Origin: Ceriagrion tenellum
Lineage: Eukaryota; Arthropoda; Insecta; Odonata; Coenagrionidae
Assembly: GCA_963169105.1 (NCBI GenBank)
Contig: OY720632.1
Coordinates: forward strand, 2,480,001 to 2,544,000
DNA length: 64,000 nt
Direction: 5' to 3'
Within the stretch, counting starts at the first letter, position 1, and every line of letters starts with the position of its first letter. A program made the translations under genes and the position numbers. This document shows, piece by piece, positions 55,166-64,000 of this stretch. The notes below the pieces were generated by a model. The model had not been told where the DNA came from. It did no database searches and saw only the letters and a program-made list of their open reading frames with translations.

Positions 55166-57369
55166 TGGCTCCCTACTGCCCCCCACCTCCGAAACTTCAG
55201 TCTTGTAGTCGTATATCGGTTCCCTCGCCTATAACTTTGATCTCTTGTGATGACGGTTCGATAACATTCAACAGCAAATCCTCAAGGAGTTACATGTGTA
55301 TCCGGCACTTAAACATTAACTGCTGGTAAGTTTTCCCAAATCAAAGTTCTCCCCGACTATTCGCGAGAACCATAATATAATAATTAGTTTTATTACTTCC
55401 CAAACAACATTCAGACAAAAAAAGATCATGCATACATTTTTTGGAAAGCTTTAGGTAGCCTCTAAGAAAAAAACTGAGGTGAGGCTACCTTCATGGCAAT
55501 GCATAGCTACTCATTTTCTTAAAAACAGTAACAATTGATAATTTATAAATTCGAAAAAAAACAAATAATTGATGCAATAAATTTTTAGACGAGCCAAACA
55601 GGACGGATACAATAATTACAAGAAATATCACACAATAATATTAAATAAATCATCTACAATGGGCTGAGTAAGTAGCCATTCCAGTGTCATTATTAGAAAT
55701 ATTTTTTTAATATTTACCTTTGTATTCACTGGTATCAAGTTGTACACTTTAGGTCCCATATACAAGAAGCATCTTTTAAAGAAAGTTTTGTTAGGTTTAA
55801 TTAAAGGTACATAGAATTCGAATGAGAGTCGTTCGTTGACATTACCAACGGCATTTCAGGATCACTCTGCAGGCATTAATGCTCTCTCGGGTTAAACCGA
55901 TAATGTTGTTCGAGAGAAACCGCGGAAGTAGAAATCTGACGCAACGATCAGCAGCGCGAAACTTTGGACCAATCGAAGGAACCAATTCCGTCTAGCATTT
56001 AAATTTTGGAACGAGATTAACTTCCGCCGTGAAACTTTCGTTTTCTAGATACGCTATCATTTCCACGCCCCTAATGCGTTCCAGAGAAGGAAAATCGGCC
56101 AAAAGTATGGGAAGGACGGCGGAACGCTATAAAGTCGTCCTTTCGAGGCCCGTCGATTACGACCGTGAGAATTGATCAATGAGGACGCACAGAAATTGGT
56201 CGGGAGGAAGTTGGAATCGAACGTCTTATGATGGAAACCTTTCGGCCTCCAAAGCAAGAGCAAAAAAAGAAGAAGGACCTCGAGAGAGCATTTAGGGATA
56301 AATGCTATCCCGGAGCATCGCATCTGTGAAGCGGATTAAAGGAAAATCTTCAGTAATTCTTATAAGTGAAGAGTACCTATACGGTGCTTTCCCTCCTTCT
56401 CTTATCCTTGTTCTCATGGCATTTGGAAAGAAGAAACGAGAACTCTTTAACGTCCTTATTGTCGGTTTCTTAGAAGTCAAAATCGGTATTTTGGGAAGAA
56501 ATCACCTTATGAAATAATAATGGCTCTTATATCTCGAAATGAATCGAATCCCAGAGCACGAAATGACTATAGTATCCCAGTCAAACTGTAGCCGGTCTGA
56601 CATCTGTAAAATCCATTGTCTCTTTTCTTGAAATTTTCTCTAGGCCCAAAGTTTTAATATTTATTTAACGGACTTTCTGATTTTTTTTATAAAACATTAA
56701 TGCTTCCGCTTTTAAATGCCACTTCAATACTAAACTTTAAAACTAAACCTTCCATCAAAGCTAGCTGGGCAAATTATTTCCAGCATAGCGTCCTTTTCGA
56801 ATGCGTGCTACATGCACCACTCGCGGATAAATTGCAACAGCTCGTGTAAAACTCAACATAGAAACAACTTTTTTCCTTTGGTATATTAAAAAAAAAGTTT
56901 GACTAACATCTCTACAGTAAATATTAAGAGAATGGCGATAACATAAATTCGGGCCATCGGGTTTGGACCGCCGAAAACAGGGCCTTTTTTCAAAACAAAT
57001 ATCGTACAAGTGTAGATAAGAATAGGAAAAAAATTACACGCATCTGTAAACGTATAAATAATCATTCTATCGTATGCATTTTATATCGTATAAATCGGTT
57101 GAAAAAACTTGAAGATACAGTGCCTTAAACTCAACGGACTCGACTTTTTTAATGGACAGTAAGTACTAAAATGGGAGACGGCCATCTACCGTTTAGAAGC
57201 CCAGTTCAGTATTTCATTTGGGGAATCATTATTCTTTGCTTATAGGCTTTGAACAGCAAATTGAAAGGATGTAATTATTAACCTAGGCATTACGATCATT
57301 ACGGATGTAAAGAAGTCCCTCAATCGGATCTTCAGGTATCGGTATTATTGGGAGGGATACATCAGTCAG
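55166..57369. other. Non-coding; small hairpin at 55453-55490
   Basis: AGGTAGCCTC and GAGGCTACCT (55453-55462 and 55481-55490) form a perfect 10-bp stem with an 18-nt loop. Otherwise A+T-rich with no supported gene; frames of 60-90 codons near 56.1-56.5 kb lack motifs. Confidence 0.4.
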
Positions 57370-60300
57370 GAAGGAAAAGTACAGGATAGAGACATGGAAC
57401 GTGAGATATTTTGGGGTGAGAGGGAAGCTGGAGAACGTGAAGATAGAGATGGAGAGGCTAGGAGTAGATATACAGCGAGATTAAGTGGACAGGGGCAGAC
57501 GACTTCTGGAGCGACGGATATCGAGTGGTGTATTCAGGAGACGACCAGAGGATTGCTGGTGTAGGCATCACACTGAAGGAAGAAATGGGGCAGAAAAGTG
57601 AAGTCAACCCGGCAGCTCAGCGAGAGGATTCTGATGGTGAAGCTGGAAAGTCACAGTGATAGTGCAGATCTACATGCCGGCGACTAGAGACACGGGAGAA
57701 GAAATAGAAGTTATTGACGAGCAGATTGGGGAAGTCCTCGCAGTGTTAATGGGGAAAGACAACCGTATCATAATGGGAGACTGGAACACAGTGGTAGGAG
57801 AGGAAAAAGAAGGAAATGGTATGGGATATTTCGGACTGGTTAAAAGAGACGCCAAGGGAGAAATACTGGTAGAGTTCCGTAATGAGAAGAATATGGTCGT
57901 AGCTAACACTCCCTTTGAACAGAATCGGCTAGGGAGGTAATAATGGAAGAAACCAGGTGATATTGCCGGATACCAAATATACTTCATATTTGTCAGAGTC
58001 AGAAACATGGACCAAGTAAAGCAGTGTACGAGCTACCCCGGAGGAATATAAACAATGACCACAACCTAGTAGTCATGGAGAACCGTCGTAGATACAAGAA
58101 AATTGAGAGGATAAAACATTTAAAAAGATGGGACACGAAAATACTGGCTGAGGAAGGGAACAGAGAGAGAGAGAGAGAGATTCGACGCAGCCGTCGACAA
58201 TAAATGGAAAATGAAGGAGAAATATGCACCAATGAAAAATGAGAGCTGAAGAGGACAATCGCCGAAGTAGCAGAAGAGCAACTGGTGAGCAAGAGGATCT
58301 ACACGAAGAAGCCTCGGATAGCTACAAAGATTTTTAAACTAATAGGAAAAAGAGCAAAGTTCAATTACTCCAGAAACGAAGGTGAAGCCACCTAATGCTC
58401 AAATTTAAAAGACTGACAAAATTTTCTCAATTAAAGAACCAGACCGCACTGCTCCGTGATGGCAGTGGTACATGGGAACACTATTAGAATCCTCTAAAAA
58501 TCCACTTTTAAAATCCTCTGAATTATTTATCTTCTTGTGAGAGAAACTTAGCTACCAGGTCAATCGAGAATGCAAGAAGGCTAAAGAGGATTGAATGGAG
58601 AGAAGATGCGAGGAAGTCAACGAAAACATGAAGAAGGGGAACGCCAATACAGCGTACGTACTATTGATGAAACACTTCGGGGGAACAAAAACGAGAAGCA
58701 TCGACATCAAGGATGAGAACGAGTGTATACTAATAGAGGATGGAGACTGGGGATGGAGAGAAAGAAACGGATCTATCGAGGGCCGACGCCCCTTAATGAA
58801 TTAAACCTAATGAAAGACGAAAGCGAGGTTGACGAGAAAGAGCGAGGCCCACGAATACTGAGGAACAATTCGATAGAGCAGTAGAGGAACTTAAGAAAAA
58901 CAAAGCACCTTGAGCGGACATCATCAACATAGATGTAACCAAAAAGCTCGGAAGTAAAGCCAAGGACATGATGCACGAAATACTCAAAGGTAGAGATCAA
59001 AGTGGAAGACTACCCAGAGGACTTTCAAAGGAGTGAGTAATGATTGCAATACCGAGGAAAATAAGGACTGAGGAGCACCAAACTTGACCAAGTCTTGTGC
59101 TTCATGCACCAAAAATACAAGAATAATAAGTCGAAGGGTGGAAAGGAAAATAAAAGACAACCTCGCGGTCAACCAATTCGGATTTAGTAAGATTGAAAGA
59201 AATTTGAAGAAATTGGACGGAGCGGAATAAAGAAAAATGGAGAAGAGATTTACATGCTCCGCTTCGCAGATGATATTGCAGTCATAGGAGGAAATCATCT
59301 TCAAAGATCACTAAACGTAATGGACCAATTTCTCCAAGAATTCAACATACAAACAAATGAGGCGATGGCTAATATCCCAGTATATGCAGAATAGAGAAGC
59401 TGGGTGTAGAAGTCAAATAGATTTAACCAAAAAAATTGATAAAATACAGAGGAAAGCCGCACACTTCGTTAAAAACTGCAATACGAGCGTACATACAGTG
59501 TCTCACAACTTTTAGAGGGTTTAAGGTGGGAGCCCCTAGAAACTCGGAGGCTACATGTTAGGCTTAGGGTGCTTGTTAAATTAAGAACAGATATTTTTCA
59601 GAGCGACATAGAGAATATTATCATGACGCCTCACTACATCTCTAGGTCTGACAGATGCGAAAAAATAAGAGAGATACTCTGCTGTACAGATAGGTACAAA
59701 AACCCGTTCTTTCCGCGAACAACAAGTGACCACAATAAAAATTGAGCTCCACTAAATACACTCCTATAATACACGTCACCATTTCATATCCAAAGAAACT
59801 GACACCTTTACACGGCTAGTGACCTAACATCCCCTGCCACACTCCCATGCGGCGGCTCGCAGGGTAGTATGTAGATGTAGAAGTCACCCTGAGAAGAGAG
59901 AAATTGGAGCAAGTGGATTCCTTCACCTTTCTCGGAAGTGCCATCACGTGGGACGGAAGAAGTACAACGGACATCAAGCGGAGAAGAGTCCAAGCTAAGA
60001 AAGCATTCATGTTCAAAATCAATAAACTGCATATTTCAAAGAAGATAGGACTAAAACCTAAGAAACAGTATGAGAAAATAGTCGTTAGAAGTGCGGTGCT
60101 CTAGGGATTGGAAGCTTGAGCCATTAGTAAAACAGACCAGAACAATCTAGAAGCTTTCGAAACCTGGAGCTGGAGGGAGATGCTAAAGATAACATGAACG
60201 GACTAAATAAGGAATGATGAAGTTTACGGAAGAGTAGAAGAGGAACGGACCACATGGAACACCATACAGAAAAGATCATACAAATGGATTGGACTCACGC

Positions 60301-60510
60301 GGACATTGGGAGGGACAATGGGTTTGTGAAGAACGTAATTTGAGGAAAAGTAAGAGGGTCAAGTCCCAAGAGAGAGAGAGACCAAGGGATAGTTGCATTG
60401 TGACAGATGAAGAAGAAATTATTTGAGAAGAGCTACTAAGAAGTAAGGGAGCCAGCAATGTACTGGAAAAGTGGAGGGCTGCTGACAAACTAATCTTAGG
60501 ATTGAATTAG
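57370..60510 (+). pseudogene. RTE/BovB-like LINE, decayed and interrupted
   Basis: The plus strand carries, in broken frames, an endonuclease start (YRIETWNVRYFGVRGKLENV, about 57381-57440), VIVQIYMPATRDTGEEIEV with IIMGDWNTVVGEEKEGNGMG (57656-57830) and VEFRNEKNMVVANTPFEQNR. RT remnants are NQFGF (59175) and the catalytic box as YMLRFADDIAVIGG (about 59255-59295). The C-terminal part is KLEQVDSFTFLGSAITWDGR (59904-59963) with KKQYEKIVVRSAVL and YKWIGLTR. The order and motifs match RTE/BovB endonuclease-RT proteins. Much of the RT palm between NQFGF and FADD is deleted, and there are many stops and frameshifts. A CR1-like LINE sits inside it at 59416-59876. The 5' boundary is approximate and no 3' tail is clear. 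Confidence 0.88.
59416..59876 (+). mobile_element. CR1-like LINE 3' end nested in the RTE/BovB-like LINE (10-bp TSD)
   Basis: From ATAGATTTAACCAAAAAAAT to TATGTAGAT this matches the family at 4690-5340: KIQRKAAHFVKNC, a one-base disruption at about 59479, LLEGLRWEPLETRR-like coding, SDRCEKIREIL, the 3' UTR and the GTAGAT tail. The host LINE is cut cleanly: GTAGAAGTCA occurs at 59406-59415 and again at 59877-59886. This 10-bp target duplication begins with GTAG, the same bases that start the tail unit, which suggests annealing of tail and target at insertion. Confidence 0.93.
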
Positions 60511-60756
60511 GATAATGTTGCATTATTATCAATTGTTCTTCCCTCCATTGAAACAGGGTGTGCCTCCTGCTCATGTCCTATACTGTTTGCGTCTTTGCAT
60601 AATGAATAAAAAGAGAATCGGTTTTGTGTGGTGGCTGGACCATTGTAGTTCCTATCAGCGGGTCCACAGTAGTATCTCGGCATCTGCATGGTTTTAACTC
60701 TATAATCCCTGAGCAAGCTACTAACACAATTGGACTTGAATTGATTCGAACAGTCT
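60511..60756. other. Non-coding with a degenerate repeat
   Basis: AGTAGTATCTCGGCATCTGC followed by TTTTAACTCTATAATCCCTG (60671-60711) recurs in degenerate form at about 61007-61047 (GATAGTATCTCGGCAG, TTTAAACTGTATAATCCCG). Confidence 0.45.
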
Positions 60757-60925
60757 CCGTGCGGAAAGAGATTTGAAAAAAAAATAATGCCAGCCATTAG
60801 TGGTTCCCATCTATCGTGGCCACCAAATGTAATGGAAGAGAGGGAAGACACAATCTTCCCTAGCATTTTCAATCGCTGGTTTACAGAATCCAATAAATAG
60901 AAATCTATTCATTAAAATGCTTAAA
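60757..60925 (+). repeat. ~170-200-bp dispersed repeat, copy 2
   Basis: Same order of blocks as 49546-49745 (GTGCGGAAAGAGATTTGAAA, CATCTATCGTGGCCACC, GACACAATCTTCCCTAGCAT, ATTCATTAAAATGCTTAAAA) but without the ~50-bp CGTCGTGTATCATG segment and with a small GGAAGAGA duplication. The identity of the element is unknown. Confidence 0.8.
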
Positions 60926-62775
60926 ATTAAAATAATTAAAATTTAATTCCATCATGGTGATTTCCAAATGCTTTTTCAAGTCGATTCGTGAAGAGCATTC
61001 CGCGATAGTATCTCGGCAGAAGTATAGTTTAAACTGTATAATCCCGATCTATGCTTAACGCCGAGAATACTTCAAGCGCTCCGTCATCGGATATCTGCGT
61101 TCTTGACCTTTCGTGGCCAATGCATTACGTGGAGGATGATGACGATGTCGGTTTCCTCACTGCCTTCCTCCAAATGTCCCTTCTTTCTGACTTCCCATCA
61201 ACTTGTCCTTGACGGCACGAACGACCTCCAAATTCGACCGTATCTCCTAAAAGCTAACGATGAGGGAAAACCTGTCATCGTCTGTATTTAAAAATGGTTA
61301 TCAGCGCAGCGCAAAGTCATATTATTCAAATACCCGCAAAAAAAAGGTTGGAATCTCTTCAGCCGCGGAGGCAATTCCCACACCTCAAGTACAGGCAGTT
61401 GAAGTTGCCTCCCGGAAAAAGAAACATATCGATCAGGGCGATATTTGTTTTAATTTCACCAAACGGCAATGAAATGAACAGTAAGAAATTTCTTTACAAA
61501 TCCTATTTCTGCCCAGGGTTCAACGAGGAAATGTCTTTTAAAAGTGGCAGACAAAAGCAATTCCAGGAGTGGACTATGTGTGTGATATTTGCTGCAATGA
61601 ATCTATCATAATGATTCTTTCAAGCTATTTCCATTCCAATCTTTCGAATTAATAATAATTTTTTTCAGAAGCAAATAGAATAAACGCACTACCTATATAA
61701 AGGATTCGAGTCTTACTTAATACATTTCGATGAATAAAAGAATTCTGCCATGAAATATTAAAGTATCATGAGGAAGATTTTCTTGGCACTTGTCTAAGGC
61801 AGACGAATTGATTTCAGTAGAAAATGAAAAAACAATCAAGTGATCTTTTTTTCCAGGACTATATCCGAGGGACCACGACGGTGGCCACTCTTAACACTGG
61901 GGAATTTTGCACACGAGCTCAATCGATTAGTCAGCGGAATCTTTAGCCGTGAAAATGTTTGAGTGACACTGAATGACTTTATCGTCACCCACACGACGTG
62001 CTGAAAACTCCACTTGGCACAAATCGAGCAAAATCTGCTCTGCGGTGAATTGAAAACAGGAAAAGCGAAGAAAAAACAATCAGGTTTCCAGATATAATCG
62101 TTAACGGCTGAGATAATAGAACTAATCATCACTTTTGGGAGATGAATGTGTACTTTGAGCATCTTCCGGCCTCTTGACGGATTCCCTAAACAAAATTCAG
62201 CGTTTTCATTGCAACAGGGAAAAAAAGCACATACTCTAATTTCACGGTATAGCTTGAACGCTAAGCAGCGATATCAAGATGTTATTCATAAGGGTGTCAA
62301 TGTGCGCCCTTATGTCGTTTAAATCAAGTCGCTTCAGACATTCGTGGGTAATGCTAAAGGAAAACACGACGCCTGTGCCCGTCGTCACCTGGACGATTTT
62401 CTTAAGAAGCCACCGATATTGCAAGCTTATATCCGGGGAGCAGAAATCTAATATTGTTCATTATCTATTCCGGTACTGTACAAGAAAGGCTATGCATAGG
62501 CATCTTCGAATATATTTAATGTGCACATTTTTTGCAGTGCAAATGGTAAAGTTTAATAAAACAAAGAAAAATACTTCTGCATTAATTTTTTCAGTGGAAA
62601 ACGAAAAATGCGTCTCAGGTTTAAGGAGCGTATGAGTAATGTACCCATGTTCTATTACATCACATTCTTTCACAATTAGCTTTCGCCATTTTGATTTCAC
62701 GGTATTTTCAATTATCGATGGACGACCAATTGTTAATTTAAAGTTTAAAAGCGGATCCTATTCATTTTGAACTAT
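60926..62775. other. Non-coding, nothing recognised
   Basis: Frames of 60-118 codons are open at 61.3-61.6 kb and 61.8-62.7 kb on both strands. None carries a domain or motif that I can defend. Confidence 0.4.
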
Positions 62776-62965
62776 TTGTTTGGGTTTTTGTACCTGCCAC
62801 CTGTTTTGGGTTTGGACTTGCGCAGTGGGAGGAGGTAGCTCGGGCGCATGCGCGTGCTGCTCCTCCTATCTGCCGCCGTCCGGCCTGTTCGCCTCCCCCC
62901 GTCTCAATCGCTCATCTCTCTCTCTCGCCTTCACGTCAGCCAGCAGCAGCTGCCCGACCGAACAG
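62776..62965. promoter_or_regulatory. GC-rich promoter-like patch with NRF-1-type palindrome
   Basis: A short GC-rich island in A+T-rich surroundings contains GCGCATGCGC at 62844-62853, the core of the NRF-1 binding site common in CpG promoters. A plus-strand frame from 62848 starts MRVLLLLSAAVRP, which looks like a signal peptide core, and runs 71 codons into A+T-rich sequence. It could be a first exon, or the leucine run may be chance from CTGCTCCTCCTA. No other exon was found. Confidence 0.25.
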
Positions 62966-64000
62966 TGAGACTTACAGTCCACTTCTTAATAAACGGAAGG
63001 AACTTTGTAAATCAGCGTATTGTCTTTAACTTTACTCCGCACACTATTTTTACTAAATTTTAGATAGAATAGCTTACATTATTTTCATGCTATTTTGATT
63101 ATAGGTTTAGCATCAGGAGATTGAGTTTGGTGCAGTTATATTTAAGTATGAAAATAAACAATTTGCTTGTTTTATTCTACTCTTGAACGCTTAGTTACCC
63201 TCGCGTGAGACGTATCATTTGATAAATGTTTATTCTCACGTTGTGTTCGACCGTTGTGCTTGTGAATTCAGTTTGGATAGGAGAGGATTTCACTCTTAAG
63301 GTGACGAATATTCGCGGAATCCGGACTAATGCGCTTATATAACACATATGTTTGTATTATTCTTATGTATATACGTTCAGAAAAAAGGAACGCTCCTAGC
63401 TGCATTGACGATATTTTCACTGCATCCACTCCAAGCGTGGGAAGGCAATTCTCTCAAAAAGGTCAGTTTTCTCAGGAATCTGTGAGGGAGTGAAGTTAGG
63501 ATATTACTGGATTCCGTGCGAAGCATACGGGAAACAGATTCAGCATGGCCTTCAATGAAGATATTTCTTTTGCAATTGCAACTAATTTATAGTCAGTACC
63601 TACTTCAGCATTAAAATTTAAGCTTGAGTTACCAGAAACCCGCGAGAAGTTTACCAGGGAATGCAGAGAGTTATTTTGGTAAGCCATCGAGAAAGATGCT
63701 CAGAGTAATACTCGAAGTGGAGACGCAGCATAGTCGAATATTTCAAGTGCAAGGGTAAATTAATGGATAAGATTTTTTATTTTGTTTTACTTTTTACCGA
63801 CTAGGTAATGAATTCTTTACCTTAGTAATTTTCTTCGTCGGCATGTTATTATTGGTATTGATTGATATTAACTGATCCCATTATGGTCACTCATAGCCCA
63901 AAATAACGCCCACCCTAATTGGCCTTCGGTCGCAAAAACATCGGATTTGTATTCAGGAGGCAAATTACCACGATTAATAGCTAATATCTGTTCAATGAAT
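62966..64000. other. A+T-rich non-coding
   Basis: No gene, RNA or repeat was recognised up to the window end. Confidence 0.45.

Overview
This is a eukaryotic, almost certainly arthropod (probably insect), non-genic window. I see no protein-coding host gene that I can defend, no rRNA, no functional tRNA, no operon-like layout and no CRISPR. The open frames are short and mostly chance; every frame with recognisable protein content is a decayed transposable-element protein. The lineage call is inference from the element types: RTE/BovB-like and CR1/Jockey-like LINEs, a mariner remnant, tRNA-derived SINEs and many small TIR elements. I cannot name the species.

Layout. 0-10 kb: a 440-bp TIR element (262-700), a GC-rich palindromic patch with a 32-codon MADF-like start (2177), a CR1-like LINE 3' end (4690-5340), a tRNA-derived SINE with a perfect 13-bp target-site duplication (5900-6211), a TIR element carrying a 65-aa frame (8156-8776) and a mariner transposase remnant (9120-9607). 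10-25 kb: a second SINE of the same family with a perfect 10-bp duplication (11194-11497), a copy of a ~550-bp AAGGTAGT-ended element, a hAT-like element (13015-13456), two LINE C-terminal remnants (14033-14438 and 21780-22345), an (AT)n(CT)n tract and several GC-rich pyrimidine/purine islands. 26-37 kb: four more copies of the AAGGTAGT family, a hairpin (27851-27981), a 678-bp TIR element with CACTACGTTTAC ends (32959-33636), a GC-rich island (33840-34740) and two short CR1-like LINE 3' ends.

37.7-45.6 kb: a nearly full-length RTE-type LINE on the minus strand (37980-41400) sits inside a second copy of the 13-kb hAT-like repeat, so the 13-kb copy gives the empty site. It is followed by duplicated segments and a 107-bp satellite array (44524-45562) split by another SINE. 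47-64 kb: further CR1-like LINE pieces, including two side by side (48585-49545); the inverted partner of the 65-aa-frame element (49933-50545); a foldback; fragments of the AAGGTAGT family; and a decayed RTE/BovB-like LINE (57370-60510) interrupted by a CR1-like insertion with a 10-bp duplication. A GC-rich promoter-like patch with an NRF-1-type palindrome lies near 62.85 kb.

Nothing acts together as a pathway. The window records layered transposition. The least expected signal is the pair of small TIR elements at 8.2-8.8 kb and 49.9-50.5 kb: a ~266-bp core holding the 65-aa frame differs at one base, while the rest of the element has diverged by several percent or more.
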